Assembly: GCF_921293095.1 (NCBI RefSeq)
Contig: NC_060257.1
Location: 54,038,968 to 54,102,967, forward strand
DNA from: Ischnura elegans
Lineage: Eukaryota; Arthropoda; Insecta; Odonata; Coenagrionidae
Length of the DNA: 64,000 bases
Direction of reading: 5' to 3'
Notes under the pieces: model-generated
The model's database searches: none
Seen by the model: the letters and a program-made list of their open reading frames with translations, nothing else
What the model was told of the DNA's origin: nothing
Part shown: in pieces, positions 44,417-55,756 of the stretch
Layout: each line of letters opens with the position of its first letter
Numbering within the stretch: position 1 is the stretch's first letter
Position numbers and translations under genes: made by a program

Positions 44417-45862
44417 TTTCTATACTTTAGATTAATGGAATGAAGGCAAAGTATGTAGTAATAAAAGCCATGAGAGCTGGCTTTACTTCATCTTCCTGAA
44501 AATTTTCCCTTGTAGCGACAACCCACCTTATGTTTCCTTAACCAGGTGAAAATTTTTGCTTGCCGTTTCTTTTCACAGGATCAAGGATAGGAAAGGGAAA
44601 GCAACTTTGCTTTTCAATTGGCTTTTGATGCTTTCCAGTTGGCTTGCATTTTGGCTAGTCGCTACTCAATTGCTTTCTGATCCCTTTCCATTGGACCTAG
44701 AATAATGTATTTTGAGGAGTAAATGTGACTATTTTGCCATCTGATTGCTTTCCGATTTCTTTCCCATAGAATTAGAATTATTTCAAATAATGTTGCCGTC
44801 CAACTGCTTTCTGTTTCTTTTACTAAGGACTTTTTGTTAGAGGCTTTCTAAAGGACTACGGAGAATTAATTACTACTCTGCTAACCCATTCCTATTTCAA
44901 GAAGAATATATTTTAGATAAAATGTATGCATTCAAAAAAGACATTAAATAGATGTACAAGCATGGCAGTATGTATATTATGTAATTCAAGCTTTATTATT
45001 TTTGAAAGGCTCCTTGCAAAGCTATGAAGCCATGAAAGCACTTTAGAAACCAGATAATAATTAGATTTTCCATCATTATTTACATGAAAATACTGACCAA
45101 ACATATTTTAGATACATATCAACTCCAGTATCCACCAAATATAAACCAGTATTATTTTTCATGAGAATTGAAATCCAATAAATAAAAGCCCAAATTAACT
45201 GTCCTTTTTGCAATAAATTTGGGACCAACATGAACTGCACCATGAATCAAAATTATGGTATGAAGCAACACATAGGATACCTCTATTGGACTCAATGTTA
45301 TGAGTAAAAACATTTGTTGTACCTAACAATGAAAATGGTGATGGCTCAAATGAGAAGGTGTTGGAGTAGGAAGGCGTGAAGGATCTTAAGAACATAGGTA
45401 TTGGCTGACAGTTCCAAGGCAGTTCAGGATTAAGTTACAAGGGGGATGTGGATCACTTACATCCATTCTGGTGGGTTACAGAGGCTTTAGTTTCCCAGAG
45501 ATTTCTTCATAAATATGATTCTTCTCCACAAAAAATATTGTGTCAGACAAAACTAAACCCTCTGAGCCATTCATAGTAGCCTAATTTAAGCAGGAAATTG
45601 CCAGGCTATTTCACACAGAAATACGGACGTTTATAAAAATGTCAAAACCATTAACATTCCTCATTATTTACTGACAATTATTTATATATACTGAATATTT
45701 ATTTTATATATTTATTACATATTAAATAAACTATTTAAAAAATCATATCAGTGAAATAATTTTATAAACAAAGAAAATTGACATGCCAAGGAAAGGTGAA
45801 TGTTGGCACTTTCAGGGTTAATGAACAGTAAACATGAGGTTCAATAACATATTGTTAGGTGT

Positions 45863-46844
45863 TACATCTAGTATCAATAGGTAGAAAATATCAATTTTTT
45901 GTGTTGAATAAGTTGTGAGTTGTTCGAGGAAAATAAAATACATATATGACAAAATTAACCTTAATTAACCAAAATTAACTTTAATTCTCAAGTTTCAGTG
46001 AAGTTTTAATCAGTATAACAGCATTACTATAAAATCAACACTTCGCACTATGTTATACACCTAGCATACATTGCACCTACCAGGAATATCTCACATACAG
46101 TCCTACAATCCCTCGGAACCGCTAAGACACAGGTCATTTGCGCAATACAGACATACGGATTGGCAGACCTTTTTATTTATTTTTTTTATCATTTATCTCA
46201 ATTACCCCCAAAATAGCACAATGTCGCCGTTACATCGGGAGTTTCAACAATCCACAACAGACGATCACACTCACCCATGTCCTGGAAGGGAAACCTATCC
46301 AGGAATGACTCGAACCCGTGACCTTCGTTATGGTAGGCGAGGACTTATCCCCGACGCCACCGAGGCCGACATTGAAAATTTTTAGACTCTTTGAGAGGGT
46401 TATAAAATGTGCGGAATAGGCCTCGAGGTTGTAGGGTAATTGTACGATTTTCAAAGAGATCATGTGTGGTGAGTTAATAAATTTTTTATTGGCTAATGCA
46501 ATTTTTTGTTCATGGATACAGCAGAATATGCATATGATTGCTCCACTTAGAATTCATTCATTCTAGGCGGAGACTGTACGTACTATCATACAACGATTTG
46601 ATGGTTGGATCCTTCTCCCTCATAGAAGGGTCCTCCAAGATCGTTAGATTATTAATTGTTTATGCTTGGTTTCGCTTATAGTAGGGCCCCCTTCGCTTCT
46701 ATAGCGTTGGGGTGTTTTTCCCTCCTCCCGTCCCTTCCCTCCCATTCCCTTCCCAGAGGCGTTGACGGGCTCCTATCGCGGCGGCGCCTCTTTCCTTTAT
46801 ACTTCCTCTCCAGCCCCTCCTAGTGAGATGGGGCGTATAAGCCA
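45863..46844. other. Intergenic stretch with a tRNA-derived SINE
   Basis: Apart from the SINE at 46200-46385 and a short inverted pair near 46600-46640 ('ggatccttctccctcataga', 'agggtcctcc'), nothing was recognised. Confidence 0.45.
46200..46385 (-). repeat. tRNA-derived SINE
   Basis: On the minus strand the head reads 'ggcctcggtggcgtcgggga', then 'taagtcctcgcctacc', then a B box in 'gggttcgagtcattcctgg'. A body with 'aggtttcccttccaggacat' follows. Spacing fits a tRNA-derived Pol III promoter. The frames on both strands over it are not genes. Confidence 0.7.
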
Positions 46845-47224
46845 CTATACCATTTTTCTCAACTGAAGGCGGCTGACCTTGAGCGTGCTCGCAACCCACC
46901 CACTCTTCTAGCCAATCACAGAAGGGCGACAGGAGAAAGTGTGGAAGAGCCCACAGTCTCTCTCCGAACTCCGAGCAGTGCACATCGCTCTCCAGCTGGC
47001 AGTGTTGCCAAGCCGAATTTTTGGAGATCGCTTTGGCGCTCGTTCTGCCGCCCCCGAAAGTACCGTTACTCCCAAGGCTGGCAACGCTGGTCGGCCAGAT
47101 GGAGGGGAGCGTAGGGGAAAAGGGAAGGGGATGGAGGGGAACGGAGAGGTGGAAGGGGCAGCGCTTCTGATTGGCAACTTGCTATTTTCCACCCAGCCGC
47201 CTTCAGTTCAGAAAAATGGTATAG
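46845..47224. mobile_element. GC-rich TIR element of 380 bp
   Basis: The ends 'ctataccatttttctcaact' plus 'gaaggcggctg' and 'cagccgccttcagttcagaa' plus 'aaatggtatag' are near-perfect ~31-bp inverted repeats. Internal pairs such as 'agtgttgccaagcc' and 'ggctggcaacgct' add to the fold-back. Overlapping frames on both strands reach 139 codons because of GC content and show no protein motif. Confidence 0.7.
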
Positions 47225-47617
47225 CTTGGTTCCTGGCCCCGGTGTGTTGTATCCTTCGAAGGGTTCGCCCAGAACCCTCATACTCTCTGTATGGACTATC
47301 AGTAATGCAAATCTTCGTAAACCAAACCAATGTCATACAACCTTACCACACTGTATGACCCTACCACAAAAGGGGGGTGATGTAAGATGAGGGTCTTGGT
47401 ACCTGCTCCCGCATTTCGAGGGTACGGCCTGTGTAGGATCCCAAAACAATTACTTTGCGAACCCGCGACCATCATATAAAGGGGAGAGCAAGGAAACGTA
47501 TATTTTCAGCATTCGTTTGTCTGTGCAGGAAAATCTCATGCACAGACAGCGTGCACGTACATCACCATCTGAAGTCTGCCAAAAAATCTCTCTGTTATAG
47601 AGGTTCCTAGATTCTCA
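47225..47617. other. Dispersed repeat fragment
   Basis: The 47385-47530 part resembles 10380-10520 ('cctgctcccg.atttc', 'ggggagagtaaggaaacgt', 'cattcgtttg.ctg'). No gene was seen. Confidence 0.45.
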
Positions 47618-47625
47618 CTTATAGA

Positions 47626-48116
47626 CAAGGCCGTAGCCAGGGGAGGGATCAAGGGGGATTTATCCCCCCAAACTGAAAAAAATTAAATAGATATACTTTT
47701 TGCTCGCTTGGTGCTCACACGACGATATTATATAGCGGCGCAGGGACATCTAGTAGTCCAATGCGACTTAAGTCAATAATTATCTAAGCGAATTTGTAGA
47801 TGCAGTGTGTGTTGTTGTTGTGCAGTGTGTGAAATAATAGTGCAGTGAACTAGTAGAGAGGTGAGTGACTTATGAGCCTCCTGAGGGACCGCAGAATTGA
47901 CATTGATACCGAGGAGTTAATTCATTCGGTCGTTGCAAAAAAAAGCTAGAAGGCTAAATTCAATTTTTATAATAATATTTTTATATTTTCCTTTAAGGGT
48001 TTATGATAAATATGTATATTTAAACGTATACGCTATTTTATTTATCTTATAAAAATAATTTTGTTTGTCTACTATTCCATAAACCCCCCCGAAAATATTT
48101 TCTGGTTACGGCCTTG
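47626..48116. mobile_element. hAT-type MITE with exact 8-bp duplication CTTATAGA
   Basis: The ends 'caaggccgtagccag' and 'ctggttacggccttg' are inverted. 'cttataga' occurs at 47618-47625 and 48117-48124. The interior of 491 bp contains no transposase. Confidence 0.9.
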
Positions 48117-48176
48117 CTTATAGAGGCTCTCAAGAGTAAAAATGACTGGACCAGGCAATTTGTCTCATTTGTTGAG

Positions 48177-48397
48177 TATTTTAAAAAATAACACGAAGAT
48201 GGCAATATTCCACAAGTTTATTGTCCGTACAACGCGTTTCGACAGTTAGGTCATTATCAAGTCAGTCACTTGATAATGACCTAACGGTCGAAACACGTTG
48301 TACGGACAATAAACTTGTGGAATATTGCCATCTTCGTGTTATTTTTTAAAATACTTAGAATGTCATTCCACTACATAACGCCTGCTTCTGTTACTTA
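48177..48397 (+). mobile_element. Inverted-dimer retroelement end (Penelope-like), copy E
   Basis: The stretch 48177-48354 is a near-perfect palindrome joined at 'caagtcagtcacttg'. The right half reads 'cttgataatgacctaacgg', then 'tcgaaacacgttgtac', then 'aataaacttgtggaatattg'. A ~43-bp tail ('gtcattccactacataacgc') follows. The 11-bp direct repeat 'catttgttgag' (48166-48176 and 48398-48408) is the target duplication. This is the clearest copy of the family. Confidence 0.75.
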
Positions 48398-48461
48398 CAT
48401 TTGTTGAGGTTTTCACTCATCCAGTTCTCGCTTACAAAGGTATATGACTGTAAATGTGTTA

Positions 48462-50756
48462 TCCCATCTATATACAGCCCTTGTGGTGACTGACTCATGG
48501 ATACAAATTCCCGACCACTTCTAGAAGTGCTGGAGAGCTGAAATTTGGCACGCGTGCGGGGAACCGGAAATGATCCGGAGGAAAAATCCGAAAACCGGAA
48601 GTTTCCACCACGTGTCGTCGCTAGGACGACAAAATGGCCGAAATCGCGCTTTTTCCGGGGACACTCTTTCGGTTTTAATTTTACTGCGCACGAACTGTGC
48701 GTGCCACACGGGTCGTTAATGCATTTTTTGAAAGCTTATTAACGTGGGCACGTAACCAAGTAAATGTATTAGTTTCCGTTTGAGAAAATTGCAGCCAAAA
48801 TGGCGTCCAAAAATTTATTTTTCGAAAAATATTTCATTCCTTCCCCTCCCTTCGTCTTAATTTAAGGTGTTGGATAACGAAAATGATTATTATATATGCT
48901 CATAACATCGTTTACGAAATGTAGGTAACAATTTTCATTCGTCGTGTTTGGTTACTCAGAAAAAAATTAAAGTATTCCGAAAATCACCGAAAATTACGAT
49001 TTCCAAAAGATTAACACAAGGTTTTGTCAATTTTATCCCGACTGATTTCTTTCAAACTTTGTAGTTGCATACAACTATGCATTGTCTTTCAGAAAACATA
49101 AACAATTCGTAAATGATTTATTGGATTTAACCGCGAAAAAATAAAAATGGCGGGCACTACTCACTTTTTTCAGGAACTGGTTTGCTTTTTATTGTATTAC
49201 TCCTGAAATATGGATGTCATAGGGCACACTACTGTCAGATATCATAGTAAATGAATGTAACCATATTGTATCGTCATCATTAAACCCCCCGAAACCCCCT
49301 AAAAATTAAAATTAGCATATAAGTAGCCTTTTCGGGTACTTTTCGTCACAATTCCGGCGCTTTTCCAATCCTTACCACTCATCGCTACGGAATTGATGTG
49401 GACGATTGATGACCCCTGGCAGTACAAACCTTTAAACCCCCGGTAAACCCACATACACCCCCCCCAAAACATTTTTGCTTATAAGTCTACTTTTTGGGTA
49501 CTTTTCGTGACTATTCCACCGCCCCCAACGACTCATCCCCACGGAATTTATTTGAATGGATGGTGACCGCAAGGAGTACACACATTTTAACCCCCGGTAT
49601 CCCCCTGAAATCCCCCTAAAATGTAAACTGTGTCATTTTGTCTCCTATTTGGCAACTTCTCGCACACATTACGCCGCACTACCCGTCCCCTCTGAGCTCT
49701 AGATCCGGAATATTTGGTGAGGGCGAGCCACCGTAAACCATACGGAAAAAAAATACCAGAAAACCCCCGATCACCTCCTGGAACATCGCCGAAAAAAAAA
49801 TTAAAAAATTTTAAAGTCGCCTTTCCGAATAGTTTTCGTCACAATTTAATCGGTGCCCCTACCACTTATTAAAACCCCCGATAACCCAGTGAAACCTCCC
49901 AAAAAATTTCTAATAAAGCGCCTTTCCAGGTAAAAGAATCATCAGACCACTGTCCCGGCCCCTAGGACTTATTTACACGGAATTTATGAGAATAATGTGA
50001 CCACTGGTTTAACACAAGTATAAAACCCCCGGTATTCCGTTGGAACCCCCCGCAAAAAAATGAAAAACTTGCCATTAAGTCTTCTTTTATGGGTACTTGT
50101 GGCCACTACTACTCCGCATTGCACTACCCTTTACAATCATCGCTACGTGATCACAGTGGATGATTGGTGACCGACTGCATAACACATGAAAACCCCCGAA
50201 TCACCTTGGGCACCCCTCTCGGTAAAGAAGAGCATTCATGATGACTAAGCGGAGCAGCCGCAGGGGGGCTCCTCAACCCCACAACCAGGAACGGCGAAGC
50301 CGTTCCTAGGAGTAACCGGCGCAGGCGAGGGGGATCTTCAGTAACCCCCGGGCGGCCAAGCCGCCCCGACGTTCAAGCGGCGCAGCCGCTGTGGGTTCCC
50401 CCATCTCTGGGCGGTGAACGGATAACGGCCCCTTAAACGGATAACGGTGAAACAGTTCCGAAATGCCCTCGCCCTCTGGGCGGCTGTGGCGACCCCAGAC
50501 GGGGAACGGCGAAGCCATTCCACCCAAGCCAAGCCACCCCTGGGCGGCGAAGCCGCTCTTCAGCGAGGAACGGCGAAGCCGTTCCGAGGAATGAGCGGGG
50601 CGCCTCCCTACCCCCTGGCCGGCGAAGCCGGCCCCTAGCTGAGGTGAGATTATTGGAACAGCCAAAGTCCTCGAACGACCACAAATGTTGACGGCGAAGC
50701 CGGAACCGGGGTTTTTAAGGGGCGTAGCCCCTTAACGAGCGCGCGGAGCGTGCGAG
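48462..50756. repeat. Tandem array unit 1 (2,295 bp)
   Basis: The unit begins 'tcccatctatatacagccct' and ends 'cgcggagcgtgcgag'. In order it holds: a 5' block with 'ccgaccacttctagaagtgc' and a 'gtcgtcgctaggacgac' hairpin, an AT-rich middle with 'aaatggcgtccaaaaat', about seven ~150-bp repeats starting 'aaacccccggta', and a GC-rich 3' block of GAA-loop hairpins. It is nearly identical to unit 4. There is no protein-coding logic. TC start and A/T flanks recall Helitrons, but the CTRR end is missing. Confidence 0.85.
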
Positions 50757-52959
50757 TCCCATCTATATACAGCCCTTGTGGTGACTGACTGACTGATGGA
50801 TACAAATTCCCGACCACTTCTAGAAGTGCTGGAGAGCTGAAATTTGGCACGCGTACGGAAAACCGGAAATGATCCGGAGGAAAAATCCGAAAACCGGAAG
50901 TTTCCGCCACGTGTCGTCGCTAGGACGACAAAATGGCCGAAATCGGGCTTTTTTCGGGGACAGTCTTTCGGTTTTTATTTTACTGCGCGCGAATGGTGTG
51001 TGCCACACGGATCGCTAATGCATTTCCTGAAAGCTGACAAACGTGGGCACGTAATTACGTAATGTTGTTAATTTATTTTTAAGAAAATTGCAGCCAAAAT
51101 GGCGTCCAAAAATTCGTTTTTCGAATAAAATTTCATAACTTCCGCTCCCTTCGACTTAATTTAAGGTATAGGAAAACGAAAATGATTATTATATATGCTA
51201 ATAACATCGTCTACGAAATGAAGGTAACAATTTTCTTTCGTCGTCCTTGGTTACTCAGAAAAAAATTAAAATATTCCGAAAATCACCGAAAATTACGATT
51301 TCCAACAGACTAATAGAAGATTATGTCAATTTTAACCTGACCGATTTCTTTCAAACTTTGTAGTTACATACACTTCTTTATTGTCTTTCATAAAACATGA
51401 ACGTTTAATAAATGATTCAATATATTTAACCGCGAAAAAATAAAAATGGCGGGCACTACTCACTTTTTTTTGGGACTGGTTTGCTTTTTATTGTATTACT
51501 CTCGAAATATGGATGTCATAAGGCACACTTCTATTAGAAATGACAGTAAATGAATGTGACCATATAGTATCGTCAACTTTAAACCCCCTGAAACCCCCTA
51601 AAAAATTAAAATTTTCATATAAGTAGCCTTTTCGGGTGCTTATCGTCACAATTCCGCCGCTTCTCCAATCCTTACCACTCATCGCTACGGAATTGATGTG
51701 GACGATTGATGACCGCTGGCAGTAAAAACCTATAAACCCCTGGTAAACCCTCATACACCCCCCCAAAAAATAAAATTTTGTATATAAGTCTACTTTTTGG
51801 GTACTTTACGTGACTATTCCACCGCCCCCAACGACTCATCCCCACGGAATTTATGTAAATGGATGGTGACCTCCAGGAGTACACACATTTAAACCCCCGG
51901 TATCCCCCTGAAATCCCTCCCAAACGTAAAATGTGTCATTTAGTCTCCTATTTGGGTACTTCTCGCAAACATTACGCCACACTACCCGTCCCCTCTGAGG
52001 TCTAGGTCCGGAATATTAGGTGAGGGCGAGCAACCGTAAACCATACGGGAAAAAATACCAGAAACCCCCGATCACCTCCTGGAACATCGCTAAAAAAATT
52101 AATGAATTTTAAAGTCGCCTTTCCGAGTAGTTTTCGTTACAATTTAACCGGTGCCCCTACCACTTATTAAAACCCCCGAAAACCCCGTGAAACCTCCCAA
52201 AAAATTTCTAACAAATCGCCTCTCCAGGTAAAAGAATCGTCAGACCACTGTTCCGGACCCCTACGACTTATCGGCACGGAATTTATGAGAACGATTTGTG
52301 ACCACCGGTTTAACACAAGTATAAACCCCCCGGTATTCCGTTGGAACCCCCGCAAAAAATGAAAAACGTGCCATTAAGTCTTCTTTTATGGGTACTTGTC
52401 GCCACTATTACTCCGCATTGCACTACCCTTTACAATCATCGCTACGTGATCACTGTGGACGATTAGTGACCGCATGCATGACACATTAAAACCCCCGAAT
52501 CCCCTTGGGCACCCCTTTCGGTGGAGAAGAGCATTAATGAGGACTAAGCGGAGCAGCCGCGGGGGGGCTCCTCGACCCCAAGGCGGCGAAGCCGCCCCAC
52601 AACGATGAACGGCGAAGCCGTTCCGAGGAGTGACTGGCGTAGGCGAGGGGGAGCTTCAGTAACCCTCGGGCGGCGAAGCCGCCCTGCCGTTCAAGCGGCG
52701 CAGCCGCTGTAGACTCCACCCATCTCAACTCACACTCAACCCCTGGGCGGCGAAGTCGTCCTCCAGCGAGGAACGGCGAAGCCGTTTCGAGGAATGAGTG
52801 GGGCGCCTCCCTACCCCCTGGCCGGCGAAGCCGGCCCCTAGCTGAGGTGAGATTATTCGAACTTTAAAAGTCTTCGAGCGACCACAAATGTAGACGGCGA
52901 AGCCGGAACCGGGGTTTTTAAGGGGCGGAGCCCCTTAACGAGCGCGCGGAGCGTGCGAG
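50757..52959. repeat. Tandem array unit 2 (2,203 bp)
   Basis: Same layout as unit 1 with scattered substitutions and indels throughout, clearly more diverged from units 1 and 4 than they are from each other. Its 5' part has 'gactgactgactgatgg' where unit 1 has the shorter 'gactgactcatgg'. Confidence 0.85.
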
Positions 52960-54762
52960 TCCTATCTATATACAGCCCTTGTGGTGACTGACTGACTGAT
53001 GGATACAAATTCCCGACCACTTCTAGAAGTGCTGGAGAGCTGAAATTTGGCTGGCGTGCGGGGAACCCGAAATGATCCGGAGGAAAAATCCGAAAACAGG
53101 AAGTTTCCGCCACGTGTCGTCGCAAGGACGACAAAATGGCCGAAATCGCGCTTTTTCCGGGGACCGTATTTCGGTTTTTATTTTACTGCGTGCAAACCGT
53201 GCGTGCCACACGGATTATCAATGCATTTTTTGAAAGCTGATAAACTTGGGCACGTAATTATGTAATGCTTTTATTTTATAGTTAAGCATTATGCTGCTAA
53301 AATGGCGTCCGAAAATTGGTTTTTCAAAAAATATTTCATAAGTTCCGGTCCCCTCGTCGTAATAATAGGTGTAGGATATTGAAAATGATTATTATATATG
53401 CTCATAACATAGTCTACGAAATGTAGGTAACAATTTTCTTTCGTCGTCCTTGGTTACTCAGAAACAAATTAAAATTTACCAAAAATCACCAAAAAGTACC
53501 ATTTCCAAAAGATTAACACAAGATTTCGTCCAGTTTTACACGACTGATTTCGTTCAGACTTAGTATTTACATAAAACTATGCATTTTGTTTCAGAAAAAG
53601 TAAACGTTTTTACAATATTGCCTTCGATAAACCAACAAAAAATTAAAAATGGTGGACACTTCCCATTTTTTCCCGGGAGTTCGTTTACTATTTATCGTTG
53701 TACAGGCGATAAATTGCCGTCATACGGACCGTTGTTGTATATTATGAAAGCCAATAAATGTTGCCACCTACTAATGTAATTTTTGAAGTTAATGTCTAAG
53801 TTAAACGCTTTCAAAATGGCGTCCAAAAATCTATTTCTCGGAAAATGTTTAATATTTTCCACTGCCATCGGCCTAATTCTGTGAGTTGGACAACGAAAAT
53901 GATTATTATATATTTTCACAACATCATCTACGAAATGTAGGTAACAATTTTCTTTCGTCGTCCTTGGTTACTCAGAAAAAAATTAAAATATTCCGAAAAT
54001 CACCGAAAATTACGATTTCCAAATGATTAACATAGCATTTTGTCAATTTATACCTCACCGATTTCTTTCAAACTTTGTAGTTACATACATCTATGCATCA
54101 TCTTTCTGAAATCATAAATATTTAATAAATGAATTGATCGATATAACCGCGAAAAAAAAATGGCGGGCACTAATAATTTTTTCCGGGGAGAGATTTACTT
54201 TTATTGTTTTACTCTCGAAATATGGATGTCATAGGGGCAACTTCTCTTAGATATGATAGTAAATAGATGTTACCATGTAACATAGTCATTTTTAAATCCC
54301 CTAAAAATTCCTAAAAAATTACAATTTGCATATTAGTAGCCTTTTCCGGTACTTTTCGTCACAATTCCGCCACATTTCCAAGCCTTACCACTTTTCGCTA
54401 CGGAATTGATGTGGACGATTGATAACCCCTGGCTGTAAAAACCTATAAACCCCCGGTTAACCCACATTCACACCCCAAAAAAAAATTTAGCATACAATTC
54501 TACCATTTTGGGTACTTTTCGTGACTATTCCACCGCTGGTTCTTACCCAAACGACTCATCCCCACGGAATTTATGTGAACGGATGGTGACCGCCAGGAGT
54601 ACACACATATAAACCCCCGGTATTCCCTGAAACCCCCCGAAATGTAAAATGTGCCATTAAGGCCCATATCGTCAGTCGCTCCTTCAGATCTCGTCTTCAC
54701 TTAGGATTCCTTCGGCGGCCTCCTTCGCGAAGGACGCGATTACGTTCGAGAGACGATCCTCA

Positions 54763-55032
54763 GTGAAGCTCTTCTTTATCTTCCGACTTAAGCTGGTCTT
54801 TTGGATCATTTTCGTCGCTCATGGAATGTCCGGTTCTGAGATCCGTTCATCCAGTCAAACAAAGACAAAACATAACTCACCTAGCGTCACATGGGCCACA
54901 AAATATGCCGAAATGGAGCAAATGGGTAACGCGGAAAGAGTTTTTCTGTTTAATTTGGTAATCAAACATAGGGATATTCAAGAAAATAAGAAAACGGACG
55001 CAGTGACAGTTTGCATTGGAATCAGAAATTAA
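54763..55032 (+). pseudogene. Myb/SANT-like protein fragment of the Harbinger element
   Basis: The frame includes NAERVFLFNLVIKHRDIQEN followed by KKTDAVTV. The pattern ExxxLxxLVxKYxxIxENKKTDAVTV is typical of the Myb/SANT-like DNA-binding domain encoded beside the transposase in PIF/Harbinger elements. After TDAVTV the sequence leaves the family, so an intron or a truncation follows. Upstream hydrophobic residues (FWIIFVAHG) do not belong to the domain. It is likely a non-functional remnant. Confidence 0.55.
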
Positions 55033-55440
55033 ATTCACCGAAAATTCATAGATAATTCATACATCAAATATACAACAGACCGAAGAGTGGGAAAAAAACA
55101 ACAAGTTTCCTCAGTTAGATGATTAGTAAATATCAACTATAGTCTTTAGTAGTCGAAACGTACACCTAAACAATCCAGCATTAACGTAAGCCAACATGAT
55201 GATTAAATAATTCCTGGGGTGTAGGTAATATAATGCAAAAAGTTGTTTGCCAACGTGTTGTTTTATTTTAAAGCCATCATTCCCTTTCCGAATAAAATTC
55301 CACTTGATTTTGGCAATTCCTCAAGTATTGCCGAGATAAGTAATCGTACGCGGAAAAAAGGTTTAGTTAGAACTATCGAATTCTGATGAAATTTATCACA
55401 CTTTTCGGTCGTCATATGGCACATTGAAAAATTTAGTAAC

Positions 55441-55488
55441 AATTACCAAACCAGTTTGATAAATTATATCAAACTGGTTTGGTAATTG
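55441..55488. repeat. Perfect hairpin inside the Harbinger element
   Basis: 'aattaccaaaccagtttgat' and its reverse complement are separated by a few bases. It has no assigned role. Confidence 0.8.
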
Positions 55489-55684
55489 ATACCGAAATGG
55501 CCACAGCAGTTCGATATAAACTATCAAAAGCAAAAGATAATAAAACCGACGTAGCGTGCACAGTGCGCGTGAAAGATTTTCAATCCAGAAAACACTATCC
55601 TGATTTAAAATCATAAAATTAATAGTTTAACGTAAGTTTATGCTAAAGAAATGCAAAAAAAAGCAAAAAAAAAATTCACCAAAT

Positions 55685-55756
55685 TCAATGCATAATCGAA
55701 CGTGGGCCCTCCGCTTGGTAGCGACGGGCGCTAACCACTGGGCTAAATCGGATCCT
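55685..55756 (-). repeat. tRNA-like pseudogene inside the Harbinger element
   Basis: The minus strand reads 'ggatccgatttagcccagtg', then 'gttagcgcccgtcgctacca', then 'cccacgttcgatta'. A-box and B-box positions fit a tRNA-like sequence, but stems are incomplete. It may be part of a SINE or a captured tRNA. Confidence 0.45.

Noticed and set aside
46699-47358. Long overlapping frames on both strands as a GC-rich gene or CpG-island exon
   Set aside because: The region is a TIR element with internal inverted repeats; GC content alone explains open frames on both strands.
48521-48742. Recurring 62-72-codon frames at the start of every array unit as a conserved small protein
   Set aside because: Open on both strands in the same place, and differences among units do not favour synonymous sites by eye; better explained by unit duplication.
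50306-50684. Frames of up to 130 codons in the hairpin blocks of array units
   Set aside because: Frames arise from repeated palindromic triplets and exist in several phases and on both strands; peptides are arginine/proline/glycine-rich translations of the hairpins.
50246-50756. CRISPR array or bacterial REP contamination
   Set aside because: No constant repeat with unique spacers; the hairpins sit inside eukaryotic tandem units flanked by arthropod transposons.
51488-51923. Repeated minus-strand peptides with GGF..GF and INSVGMSR as a tandem-repeat protein
   Set aside because: The peptides come from the ~150-bp DNA subrepeats, whose spacing is not a multiple of three, and stops interrupt between repeats.
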